Source: Hirudo medicinalis
Lineage: Eukaryota > Annelida > Clitellata > Hirudinida > Hirudinidae
DNA: 64,000 bases
NCBI GenBank assembly: GCA_011800805.1
Contig: MPNW01000035.1
Coordinates: 62,001-126,000, forward strand
Reading direction: 5' to 3'
Part shown: piece by piece, positions 46,040 through 57,718 of the stretch
Layout of the letters: each line of letters begins with the position of its first letter
How positions within the stretch are numbered: position 1 is the first letter of the stretch
The notes under the pieces: model-generated
What the model saw: the letters and a program-made list of their open reading frames with translations, nothing else
What the model was told of the DNA's origin: nothing
Databases searched by the model: none
Translations under genes and position numbers: made by a program

Positions 46040-47243
46040 TATGCTAATGATAACAATAACTGCTTGAGACACCTCTGATTTTTTTCAACGATCTTGGTCT
46101 TCATCAGTTTGTCCATTCTCCAACGCGAAACAACACGACCTGATTAGAAACAAACAAAACAAGATGGAAGTTTGACTTCTTCACTGAAAATCGCCAACAC
46201 TTTCATCACCTACTTCTCTAACATTTTTACAGCTGATAATGGAATTTCACAGTCCTCCGCAACGTTCCAGCACAAACTTGAATAAAGTCCCAGTCACTCC
46301 AGATACAGTCCTATAAACTTTGAGGCAGTTGTAACATTCTTGCTTGCTAGGTCCCGACCACATTCCTAATATCCTGCTAAAAAGCTGTGCTTTAGCTTGT
46401 CATATCCACTTCACCATATATTCAATCTCTTTCTCAATAGTGGACTTATGCCCAAAATCTGCCCAAAACAGCTCATGATATTCCTATCCTCAAGAAAGGT
46501 CCAAGATCTAGTCCCTCGAATTAAAGACCAATCTTATTGACATTCACCTGCTCTCCAGTCCTGGAAAAAATAATTAATAAAAATATTCTGCATCACTCGA
46601 CCCCCCCTTAATCCAATATCTCTTCAGCAACATTCAGACCAATTAAATCAACCTCTACACATTTACTGGAATGTGTTTGCAAATGGACCTCCTCACCTTC
46701 TCATCAAAGCTTTCTGCGTCTATGAGACCACTCTTCGAGTACAGATGTCAACACAAGTACTTGAGAGCATAAAAAAATTTACCAAGGCCATTCCATCTAG
46801 AGTATCATGATCGTCTTAAGGCATTCAAACTCGACTCACTCGAACATCGCCGTCTTATAGCTGATCTCTGATTTACTGTACAAGATAATCAATAACCTGA
46901 TATCAACTGACCTCACAAATCATATTCATTTCGCTAATTATATATCCACTAGAGGACATCAGTTTAAACTTGGGCCCGACTTTTGCTCAATAGTCACGAC
47001 TAAATACTTTTTCACCAATCACATATTAAAATTTGTATCTCTCTCCCAAATAACATCGTTTCATATACAACCTATACTCAATTCATCAACCTGTTTCATC
47101 AAAGATTACTCCCTTCCTATCGTGCAAATGACATGTTTGAGTCACACCTCTCAGATAAATTTTCTTGTTTGTTTGCTTGTGAGCAGGTAATAGGCATTTT
47201 TACTCTGCTCACTTATGAAATAAATAAAAAATAAAAGAGAATT
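46040..47243 (+). pseudogene. Degenerate non-LTR retrotransposon (LINE) 3' half
   Basis: Three protein signatures of Jockey/CR1-like LINEs are readable, with frameshifts and stops between them. Near 46087-46147 is the end of an endonuclease domain (DLGLHQFVHSPTRNNTT). At 46483-46590 is the reverse-transcriptase entry PILKKGPRSSPSN, stop, RPILLT, then LEKIINKNIL, where the usual SNYRPI has a TAA in place of Tyr. At about 46806-46871 is the C-terminal region YHDRLKAFKLDSLEHRR, then HQFKLGPDF in another frame. It ends in an A-rich tail (47213-47243). Clearly dead. Exact 5' limit not determined. Confidence 0.82.
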
Positions 47244-47610
47244 CGAAAAAGTATATTTCAAATCATGCAGAAAATAAATTGTCTTGAATCAATAATCATT
47301 AAAATTTGAACAGTAAGATATAATTCATAAGGTAACAGATCTGAACAATCATTAAATTGGAATAAATTGGCAACAGTGCAAAAAGGCACTGTCATTCAAC
47401 AAAACAGAAACCATGGATGAAAATATTAAAACAATGACATGATGAAGGCACATGGAAATTCTTAATAAGCGAGGAAATGATGACATTTCTAAATAAATTT
47501 AATGAATGAGGAATGAGTAGGACAATAAAACATTTGACAAAATGGTACTTCAAATTAGCAAGAAAGAAAGAAAATGTTAAAACTAATTGTCTATGACTTC
47601 ACCTCACACT
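47244..47610. other. DHTKD1 3' flank
   Basis: Sequence between the LINE tail and the DHTKD1 stop codon. No coding signal; probably contains the DHTKD1 3' UTR. Confidence 0.45.
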
Positions 47611-50600
47611 TCATTTGAAAGTGCTTTCAATGACAGATTTGACTTCCTTTTCATGGATTTCTCCAATTCCCACAGCAGGTGTAGCTCCAACACCACGGCC
47701 GCAATATTTTAGCTTCAAAGAATAATTATTTGTAAGTTTTAATTGATGCAATAATAGCTCACTTTAATCACTGATAGTAACAATGTCCTTGCCACAAATA
47801 ATTACCAGTTCAGATTAAATGTTTTAAAAGGAAATTTAAATAATTAGTCAACATGGTTTTCAAGCAAATTTAAATAATTTCAATAATAACAAAATAGCTG
47901 ACCTTTAATCCAACAACATTTTCAAAACGTGGGCTCACAAAAGACCATGCCCCTTGGTTCCGGTGTTCTTCTTGACTCCATATAAATTCTTCAACAAATA
48001 ATTAAATTATAATTTCACTTAAACAAAAATTAATCCTTAGGATAAATCTAACCATTCTAAATATAGCTGATCATATTTGAGTCATTACCTTTAGCTTTTT
48101 TATATTTCTTCAATTCAGCTTGAATTTCCATAGCAGGGAATGGGCAAAGTGACTAAAGAATTAAAAGAACACAAAATGTATTCGATCAGGTAGGATGCCA
48201 TGGAATCACTTAAGATAAATTACTTCAAGTCGAATAATAGCAACATCATTTCTGCCTCTGTTGACTCTCTCCTTAGCCAAGGTGTAATAGTGCTTTCCAG
48301 ATACAAAAACAACTTTCTTGACCGACTTTGGATCTATGTTTGAGTCGGAAAGAATCGGCTGGAAGTAAGTGCCAGGGGTCATCTCTGACAAAGAGGAAAC
48401 AGCTTGTGGATGCCTGAGTAGCCCTTTTGGAGCTGCCACAATAAGTGGCTTGCGATAGTTCCTCAGCATCTGTTTTATTCAAATGTTTTATTTCAATAAA
48501 TTTTTTTTAATACAATTACATAAAAGCACTCAATTAGTCAAACCCCTTTCTAAGAATATAAATAAATTCTGTAGCTCACTTGTCTTCTGAGTAGATGAAA
48601 GTATTGAGCTGGAGTTGTGGGGTTGGCAACTTGCATGTTGATATTGTCTCCATCAACAGCATCCTCCAGACTATTGGTTGCCTTTTAAATTTATGGTAAA
48701 CATATTTGTAATAAAAATTAGTTTGGTTAAGTCAGTTAAAATGATCACAATCAAATTTTCTCCATATTTCAATTTATTTTCCAATGACCTGAAGAAATCT
48801 TTCAATTCTACAAGAGGAGTGCTCAGGTCCTGCACCATCCATTCCATGTGGAAGCAACAACGTCAGAGAACTTTGTAGTAGCCATTTTGCTGAACAAATG
48901 TGTTATCATGTTATCATCACAGGTGCTTTTTGTAAATTATAAAAAGTCTGACTTGATTACAAATTTTAAATACAAAATTAAATCTTTGGCACTATAAATA
49001 AAACTGTAATCAATTCATACTTTCTCCTCCGGTGATGAAAGTGTCAATCATAATTTGGGCACCATTAAAGAAATCCCCAAATTGTGCTTCCCAAATGGTA
49101 AGAATGCTTGGATTTTCCACACTGAATCCATACTCGAAGCCCAGCACAGCCTCCTCTGACAAGGGACTGTTTGCCACTTCAAAGTAGGCCTTCTGATCTT
49201 GGAGCATGTGATTAAGAGGTATGTATGCCTCGTCGGTCGACTGATCCACGAACATTGCATGACGCTGACTGAAGGTTCCTCTGCCAACATCCTGTCCACT
49301 TATTCTCACATTGAAACCTGCATGTCAAACATTCTTTCATGAACAACCAACAAAAGAAACAATATATTTGCATGACACAATGTTATATATTAAACAATGT
49401 AATTGCAGTAAAATTAAAATACTAGTGACCTTGGTATAACAGAGAACCAAGGGCAAGTATTTCCCCAGTGGCCCAATCCAAGTCACTTCCATCGACCAAC
49501 TTTTGCAATCTTCGAGCAATGTGAGTTTTCTCCAGAGTTGGATGAACATTCTAGAGTGCAAATGTAGTGAATATTTATAGTATTTCTATTCAAATAACAA
49601 ATAACTGAAAAAACTATTTACAAATCCTTCTGAAAGTGAGACAGACTGTGCTCCAACAAATTTGAGAATGTCTATAGGTACACCAGTATCCCATGTTGTG
49701 ATGTTCTTTGTCGACATCTGTAAACCACTCCACTGTTTTTCTAAGTGATTTGCCTGTAACAATAAGGACAACAAGGCCAATTTTAACATTTGCAATCACA
49801 AGCACAATTCAAACAGTAAATCAATACTCAAATAAATTTGATGCTATTTATAGTGCCATAAATAGTAACATTTAATGTCACTACTGAAAAATATAAAAAC
49901 CACAGATGGGATGGACAGTTGTTAAGTTAATAATAAATAAATCAATAAGAAAATAATAAAGAATTGAACATGAATTTTCATATTATTCATTATCATTCCA
50001 TAACGAATATTATTATTTAATAATGGATTAAACATGAAGAGCAAGAAGTCACCTTAGGAATGTGTGTGTCAATTAGTTTGAGTTGTTCGGACAACTCAGC
50101 ATTCCATGAGTCAACTTCAGCCTTCAAATCTTCCAACTTGCAAACTTTCTCGGCCTTCAAAAAAGAGCAGATAAAATATATTAACATGAAAAAAATCTTT
50201 CAATAAGACTCAAATCAATGTTATTGTTCGTTAATGTCCGTTGCATAGCTAGATGATTAGGACGTTGCTCCCGCAACGGGATTCAAATCCATCCTGCCAT
50301 CACGAGAGGCGCAGTCTTAGCCATTAAACCATGTAGGAGCACGATTCAAATCCATTCAAAATTAAATGTTTAGGTATTTTAAATATATTTTGGAAATGTT
50401 TTCATCTAAAATGAATTTAAATGTAGTTATAAGTGTGGTAAGAATATCAAAATAATTATATCATAATGTAGAAATTAATTTTTATTTAGAGCATAATTAC
50501 AATTACAGAGTTAAAATTACAATTATTCCAACAACTTATCCCCACCATGAGCTCATTTGCATAAGCATCTGGGATGTTCAAGCGACTCCTAATTGTTTGA

Positions 50601-53600
50601 TACATGAGAGCTGAGTGAAGGAGGGTTCATCAAGTTCATTATGGCCCCATTTCCTATAGCAGATGTAGTCAACAATGATGTCCTTGTTGAACTTTTGCCT
50701 GTACATCATGGCCAATTTGCATGCCTTGGCAATGCTCTATAGCAAAAAATAAAACAGTTTTTAATATTTTGTCACTGTGAACATTTTATTGAATTAAACA
50801 TAACAGAAAATAACACTAAATACTAAAGTATTATCATACCTCAGGGAAGTCTGCATTCACCCTAAGTACGGGACAATCTATCATCCTTCCAATATCACTA
50901 CAATTGTGGCTCGATCTGAAAATGTTACATGACAAGGAAATACATTATATAGTAATAACATAAAAAAAACATAATTACAAACTTAATAATTATTACAACC
51001 AAGCAACCAGTTGTGTCAATCATAAATTTTTATTTCCCAGGCATGCTTTTTTAACTAAATTAGGTTTGGAAAAGCCTAAGATTAAGCAACAAATGTTGCA
51101 ATAACAATTTTTACTTAATCACAAAAACGCTTCGCCTGATTTGCTTTGAAATTTGACTGCTATTTATACTTAAAAGCAGCCAAAAGCTGGAGTAAATCCT
51201 ACCAAACATTTTGTGGTACTTGCTACAATTTGTTTCATTGTGTTCAATAAAATCAATTTAACTCATTAAACAATTCTTAAATTTTTTAAGTAATAATATT
51301 GTGTACAAAAGTCTTATTAATCCAACACCCTCAATAAATGATGAATTAAAAAAGATTAAAACTCAATTTTGCAGAGATAACTTAGATAACTAATTATTCA
51401 CCTGCCCCTATCAGCTTCAGTTGTATATCCAATTTGATTGTTTATGATGAGGTGAATGGTTCCTCCCACAGAGTAGTTTGAAATGTTAGCAAGAAGGAAA
51501 GTCTCTGGCACAACACCCTGAAACCAAAACTCTTTAAATGCAATGCATTTCCAACGAAATTTAAGTCGATAATTCACCTGTCCTGAGAAAGCAGCATCAC
51601 CATGCACTTGGAAGCAAAGAACTCTGTTGGAAAATTGATGAGAATCTTGGTCGTAGTAGCCAGTACTCAAGGACTGCATTCTTGCTCTTGTCTTTCCAGC
51701 ACAAACAGGATTGGCTGCCTAAAATTTAAAACGTTAAATAAATAAAGTTCATTCATTAACTCATGATTAGACAGCAACTAATGAGCTCACTCAGCAGTTT
51801 AAACTAAACAGTTTAAAATTAAACTAAAAGTTAAAAAAATGCGTAAAAGCAAAACAGGTTCAATATTTAAGGTAACCTCAAGATGAGAAGGATTTGGAAG
51901 CATTGTAACATGAACCTTCTTGCCATTATATTCAAGGTCAACAGAGGAGGCTGAGAATGAAGAGTAAACCAATAAAATCAAGTAATACAAATTATTAACA
52001 AGTATCCTTTCATTTAATGTAATTACATCTAAAATTTAAAAAAATCAACACATCCTAGTTGAAAACCAGAATACTAAAACCAACTCAAATGTGACAGCAC
52101 ATCCCCAGTTTCATCAATTTCTGGTGGAAACTCTCGTTTTCCTTTCATCTTGAAAAATATTTTGTTTTATTTTTTATTTGTCAATTTAGAAGGACCACAA
52201 AGCTTAGTTAATTGAAGACAACAAATGCAGGAGATACCAGTCAAGAAAAGAAAGTGGAGCAAAACAAAAATTGACCTGGTGACACACAACATGCACTTTG
52301 AAATTGTAATAAGAATAAATACAAACTTTCAACTCATTTTTTTAAATAACTAAATCATCTGCAATTTCAGGAAAATAGTCATTACTGACTACAAACCAAA
52401 CACAAATGAGTTCTGGCGCAAATTTTCTAAGCTACTTAACTTGAAATGATTTAGGTTACAAATGGAACTTAATGTAAATCAATCATAAACAAAGCTTTTG
52501 ATTAAAAATAACTGCTTTTTGACTTTTGACTAATAAATGTTAGCTTCAAACAACACAAACAGATGTAATACAATGATACATAAGAAATCATTAGTCAAAA
52601 TCATGTTCAAAGGGAGGAATGACAAATAAATAAAAATAAAGAAAATAAATCCAAGCACCTTTTGGAACATCTGCACAGGAGGAAACTGAAGAAGGCATGT
52701 AAGAAGGTTTAATCGACCTCTGTGGCCCATTGACATGACAATGTTGTCCACACCAACTGGTTGAGAATAGAAAATACTTAAAATCACTTGATCCTATGTA
52801 CTTCAACAATAACAGCAGCTTAATTAACCAATCACCAATCGTATTATTTTCCTTACTAAACAAATCAGCCATTAATTATTCATTCATTCATAATAACACT
52901 AATAAGCATTAGGTTCCTTTAACATTTCTACTGCTAAATAAATGGATTTGATAATAATTTTAATTTTGATAATAATTTTAATTTTAATAATAATTTGATA
53001 ATACTCTCGATTAGAGCCAGGATCAAACTAAATAATTCCAACCGTCAGCAGCCATTTCGAAGAGTCCTTCGTAGAACACCATCGCACTTTCAGCACCCTC
53101 GCCGCCGTACCTCTTCACCGTTGTAAATTTGTTGGCAAGGAAGTGATCAAAGGCCTGACATTAAGAGTGAGATAAGGAATGATGTAATTTAGTGCAATAA
53201 TTCTTTAATTGGCTCATTAACAACTTTTAAACAAAAAAGATTGTAACAAGTTAATTAAAAATTATGAATGTCAACAATTCCAAATAAGGAATCCAGCCTC
53301 CTAATCTTTACAGTGTCTAATATCATTAACCCAGCTGATCTTTATGTCTTTATGTAACATTATCACATTTATTACAAAACAGTACAAGAGATGTCATTCA
53401 CCTTCAAAATCATTCTACAAATATATAAATGTGTGAACATTCTCAAATTTACCTGAGACTTAAGCATCAATTTAGCAGAATTGATTTTTCTTTCATTACC
53501 AAATTCTTCCCCATGAATCTTCTCAAAATTCTCTGCAAACCATTCTCTTTCCTCCATATTCTAAAACATTTTCATTTTATGACAAAATCATAATTTTATT

Positions 53601-54389
53601 AAAAATATTCAAATTGGCACACAGGAAGGCCTTACTAACTAATTACAATAGCACAATAACATAGCTGTTTAAATTTACATTTTGGATTTGGAATGTTGCA
53701 GAAGTGACATAAATTAAAAGCAAAGTGTCATGTTAGCAAAATCAGTTCATGAAATCAGGACAATAACCCTAATGTGTTGGAATTCAACAGCCAGAGGTCC
53801 ACAATAAACATCATGCAAGTGCTTCTCAAGTTCTGAGGTGGTTGCTTGCTTTAGACCCGTATGCAGAACATCCACAAGATTATGTATTGTTTCATTTAAA
53901 AGACCATAACTCTCTGGTCTGAGCTCAGGAATGTCTCTGTGGTAAAAATTTGTTAAATATTAATAATAATAATAAATCTTATTTTGAATCCATTCCTCAA
54001 GTTGCAGCTTTCTTAAACTGCAATGTTCATATAAAAATAATGACAATGCTTTAATACCTCGGTTCATTCAAGTTGAGAACGTCTGTTTTTGCTAGAGAAT
54101 ATCCAAATCCTCTAAAAGAAGAGATAAAACTGGACAACCTGTAGTCTTCTTGAACTCTAAGTTCTATTAAAAATATATGCCACAAACCATTAGTCATCAA
54201 ACCTAAGTGCAAAAGTATAGAAAGAACTAAGTGACCTCTAGATCTATCGAGTGCGTTCTCCAGTTCTTTTGGCTGACCATAAATTCCATTTTTTGTGTGA
54301 TAACTTCTTGAAGAATGTTTGTTAAACTTCAATATATGCCCTTTGAACGTGCTGGGCAATAAAGATATCCTATTAATTATTGATGTCAT
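47611..54389 (-). CDS. DHTKD1: 2-oxoadipate dehydrogenase E1 (DHTKD1)
   Basis: Thiamine-diphosphate E1 that decarboxylates 2-oxoadipate to feed glutaryl-CoA in mitochondrial lysine and tryptophan breakdown. About 22 exons, with ATG at 54389 and stop at 47611-47613. The start is a mitochondrial-type leader with [12 protein letters not shown]. Then come [17 protein letters not shown], the TPP region [18 protein letters not shown] with [73 protein letters not shown] and the C-terminal [10 protein letters not shown] and [14 protein letters not shown]. The LLQFPP segment and shorter N-terminus separate it from OGDH. A GMPHRGR motif appears as SMGHRGR. One exon (50546-50736) lacks a base. A SINE-like unit sits in an intron (50266-50340). 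Confidence 0.93.
50266..50340 (-). repeat. tRNA-like unit, SINE-type, copy B
   Basis: 75 bases on the minus strand, with A box TGGTTTAATGG intact and a B box decayed to GATTTGAATCC. The acceptor ends GCTCCTA and CGGGAGC pair imperfectly. Same length and same flanking ACGTCCT as copy A at 41113-41187. It lies in a DHTKD1 intron. The nearby 12-mer GTCCGTTGCATA also occurs at about 41758-41770, near copy A. Confidence 0.65.
50603..50622 (-). other. Single-base deletion in a DHTKD1 exon
   Basis: Exon 50546-50736 is 191 bases although both neighbours join in phase 0, so one base is missing. The frame is right up to [13 protein letters not shown] and right again from [20 protein letters not shown]. 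The human protein has the same number of residues between these points if one base is added. Same error type as in the filamin exon. Confidence 0.88.
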
Positions 54390-55004
54390 GGCCCACTAAT
54401 TATTGATATCAATCGCGCAAAACCGGTACCACGACAGATGTAAGCGATTGAAAGTTCGCACTTTGATACACCTGACATGAAAGCTGAATTTTTTTAAAAT
54501 GATATTTTCTGTTAAATTAATTTAAAAGAAAACGTTGTTAATAATATCAACGCAATAATTTAGTTGACAAATGATTTGAGAGTAATTAAAGACTAAGAGG
54601 CTGCAAACCCATTTGTTAAAAATACAAAAAAAATAGTAACATATTTAACACTAGTTTTTTTTTACATATTAAACAAACTTTAGATCCTATTAACATTAAC
54701 TCAATGTCTTCATAGTTTGACCTTTACTCGATGTCAACAATTTTCTAATTTTAATTTAAAATTGGTATGTTTAATTATAAATAAGTTTTAATACTGACAG
54801 TTTTTAACAAAAACTAAGAGCATGTATAAAGTGAATAATTTAAACATTTAAAAAAATTAAATTTCAAAACTTTTTTGTTGTATTTGTTGCAAAATAAGTA
54901 TAAGTAAATCATACTTGCTTATTGTTTTCATTCTAATGTCGTTGACTGATTCTGATTCCTGCAGCGCGGCAATACCAATAATAGCTGAAATAAGTTTGTG
55001 AAAA
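54390..55004. promoter_or_regulatory. Probable shared promoter region of DHTKD1 and RNASEH2C
   Basis: 615 bases between two divergent start codons, AT-rich, with no coding signal. Assigned by position only; no defined promoter element is claimed. Confidence 0.5.
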
Positions 55005-55686
55005 ATGGAACCGAGACCGGTCATTGCGGGTTGCGATATTAAGTCTCTTGCTGATTGCAATGCGGCTCTTCTTCCATGCCGCTTGGACTCTGATGTAGAA
55101 ATCGATTCTAACTTTTTCCAGCCATCAATAATCTCAGAAAACGGTTTGCTTAGCAATTGTTTAGGTTGAAATAAATTTATATTGAGCTTTTCTTACAGGT
55201 CACTTGTGCTCATCACTCAGGGGCAGACCATTAAAGGGAAAGCAGCTTGATGTTCCGAATGGATTTGTCGGTGAGAAGTCACAACTCATTCAAGCATGTT
55301 GTTGTTTGTTAGAGCCACAATGTTTATTAAGGTTGCCTTGTCAGACCCAAAAATGAAGTAAAGGAGGGTCAGGAGATGCTCAAGGTCTATAAAAAATTTA
55401 GCAATCTGACATATTGGAATTTGGACTCTGAACCCTCCAAAGATGACATGATCGTTCAGGCTCTGAAGTGGACTAACATCGCTCATTCTGTACTTTTCAT
55501 TTTATTTTGCTTCAATAATTCTACTGATTTATACCTTATTTGGTCTTGCCTTATTTGTTGCTGTAATGTTTTAAGTACTATATTGTTGTAGATAAGCGGT
55601 TGTTCAATTTTTTTCCATGCATTTACATAATGACTTTGATTTATTGTTATGCCTTTATTCAGATCCACTCAATGGATACAAACTAA
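55005..55686 (+). CDS. RNASEH2C: Ribonuclease H2 subunit C
   Basis: Non-catalytic subunit of the trimeric nuclear RNase H2, which removes ribonucleotides from DNA and RNA in hybrids. Four exons (55005-55143, 55199-55270, 55332-55489, 55663-55686) give 130 residues with consistent phases, ending IHSMDTN. Signatures: ALLPCRLDSD (compare human LHLLPCEVAVD), SSLRGRPLKGKQLDVPNGFVG (compare human [20 protein letters not shown]), and KKFSNLTYWNLDSEPSKDD followed by ALKWTNIAHS (compare human NFSRFTLWGLETIPGPDAK). It is slightly shorter than the human protein (164) because of a short N-terminus and acidic linker. Most of it is too short per exon to stand out as an ORF. Starts head to head with DHTKD1. 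Confidence 0.88.
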
Positions 55687-56136
55687 ACCAGAGGCCAACA
55701 GTTGAAGAAAATGGAAGTGAGCCCAACAACAATCACTTGGGTCAATGATCTAACTAATTAAGTCTAACTTAAATGTACTGAAAATGCTTTTAGCATAAGA
55801 GTCTTAAGAACATCTAAGTTAGCAAAAGTCAAATCTTTACTCTACAAAATATTATCTATAAACATTTTATTTATTGTCAATGAAATTGTTTTTTGAAATG
55901 AATAACTGTTCTTCATGCTCATGTCAATTGATCAAATCGTCCTGGGGGTTTTGTTTGCAAATAGCATTTTCATCTGCAATTTCTGCCCTGTAATGTGTGG
56001 TGTTTGTGAAGATAGATGGAAAATTAGTCAAATAGAAATAGAAAATGTTCACCTCAGTAGTCCAGAAAAATTGGTTATCTCATCAAATTCTTCACATTCT
56101 ATAACTTCAAGATTTCTCTTGACAATAATATTAGGT
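55687..56136. other. Convergent intergenic region
   Basis: Between the RNASEH2C stop and the next minus-strand gene. A minus-strand open stretch at about 56050-56150, ending at a GTGAAC donor-like site, could be a coding exon, but I found no acceptor that joins it in frame. Confidence 0.35.
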
Positions 56137-57513
56137 TTAACAATACAGGTAAAGTACATTGTTAATGGTTAAATTGTTAAGCTGATTTAGGCAAGCTAAA
56201 TGTAGATCTTCCTTATTATTGAGTTCAGTGCTCATTAACTCCTGTGAACTGACCTGCTGATTATGTTTTGAGTATGCAGCCTGAAGTTTTTTCAGCTCTT
56301 CATCAATCTCATCAAGTCTTTTTCTGGTACTGCTATCAAATGCAAATGCATCATTTGAGAGCATCTGTGAATAAAGAATTAAGCATTTTCAAAACTGCTC
56401 CAATGCACCTCAACTTGTGAATTTATCCTCTTGATAATTGTTCATATAATTTAAGAGATACCTCCTTGCGAAGATCTGTAATTGTTCCAGGACCAACAAA
56501 AGCTTCCATCGGTGCATCAGACATAAGTTGTTCCAATCGTATTTTTTCGGCATCTGTCATGCATACATCTGTACATGCCAACTATAAGAAAAATTATTGC
56601 AAGAGTCACATATTCTAGAATTTCAAACATGTAACAGTGATGACAACATCCCTATTACTGGACCTCAATGCCTTTCTTCCAAGTGCCTTTCAAAAACATG
56701 TATTATTTATGAAGATTATATGTTTATTTTTACTGTTCTACCTACCTTTGGTTTTGTGCCCAGCTGATTCTTGCTTGAGAAGATGAATGGTTGTAGCTGC
56801 AGTAATTTTATAATCTCTAATAAATATTTTCAATAGCAGTTCACTTTGTATGTGAATAAACCTGTTGAAGAGTGGCTTATGGAAGTTTTTCTGGCATTCT
56901 TTTTACCTGACCTTTTAGCTGGCCTGGGTTACAAGGGTATTAATTTTAGTATGGGATGTCAAGAAGTATTCAATCAATTTTGATACTTTGAAATTTTTTG
57001 GTTAACATATGTTTCCTTTTCTTCATTTAATTTTTCTCTGAGAATCAAGTCTAGCCTTTTGACTTCATTAAGTTCTTTGCCGAAATGCACCTCGTTAAGT
57101 TTGTGAACGAGCTTTCTGAATAACTTAACCTAAAATATCATAGAGCTTTAAATGGTACAACGAAAGCACGAAATTCTTATAGCAAACCTCGGGGAGTGGC
57201 CAAAACCGCTGCTCTCCGCATCTATTTCGTCTCCAGAAAAATTTTCATCTGATTCTAAACACACAAATATGACGTTCGACAGAAATGTTATCGCATAGCT
57301 TAAATTTAAATGCGCTATGAGTGGCTTGTTGCTACATGGCCATTCTAACTTTGAAGATCAATTCCATGACCAACTACTGAGCAAATCTAAACTTTCCACG
57401 TAATTGGGGAATTTATGTTCGTATTCAGCCCTTTCGTAAAGATTATGTTCATTGTCAAGACAAAATGATAAAATCACACTTAAAATCAAGGATTCCGGAC
57501 TGCTGCATTCCAT
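56137..57513 (-). CDS. Small coiled-coil protein, possibly FSIP1-like
   Basis: Proposed exons: 57513 to about 57482 (MECSSPESLIL), about 57186-57256 (SDENFSGDEIDAESSGFGHSP), about 57010-57110 (RKLVHKLNEVHFGKEL), about 56463-56582 (LACTDVCMTDAEKIRLEQL), and 56364 down to 56254 or, if unspliced, to a stop at 56137. Splice phases join the first four. Visible: an acidic N-terminus, a heptad-like helix, and RKRLDEIDEELKKLQ near the end. The order (basic/leucine helix, RLEQL segment, then a short DEIDEELKKL helix) recalls fibrous sheath-interacting protein 1, which I recall only loosely. The last exon and C-terminus are uncertain. The gene starts about 205 bases from TIMM44, divergently. Confidence 0.5.
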
Positions 57514-57718
57514 ACCGTTACTTGATCCAGCTTCTAAACATATTTAAATGGTGTTGCTATAGAAATTATTTATTGCATATCAAAATTTAAATACTTGTAT
57601 TTTAAAATTTTTATTTATTTAAATTTAATGAATGAGTGGTTATTCTTATTTTCTGAAAGTGAGTGTATCACGTCAGACAATTAGGGAATAACGATCTATG
57701 TTATTCTGTTCAATCACG
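57514..57718. promoter_or_regulatory. Probable bidirectional promoter (coiled-coil gene / TIMM44)
   Basis: Only about 205 bases separate the two divergent start codons, so the transcription starts must lie in or overlap this segment. Inferred from gene positions alone. Confidence 0.5.

Noticed and set aside
45763..46047. 94-codon plus-strand ORF sharing GCIPACG with an ORF at 36170-36490
   Set aside because: The shared peptide is the translation of the short dispersed repeat present in both places, not a conserved protein.
47611..54389. Assignment as 2-oxoglutarate dehydrogenase (OGDH)
   Set aside because: The segment [11 protein letters not shown], the short N-terminus and the C-terminal motifs follow DHTKD1 rather than OGDH.
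54857..55156. 99-codon minus-strand ORF
   Set aside because: It is the antisense shadow of RNASEH2C exon 1, which is supported by homology and splice phases.
55915..56172. 85-codon plus-strand ORF and the opposing minus-strand open stretch
   Set aside because: Neither joins a neighbouring gene in frame with acceptable splice sites, and no domain is visible.
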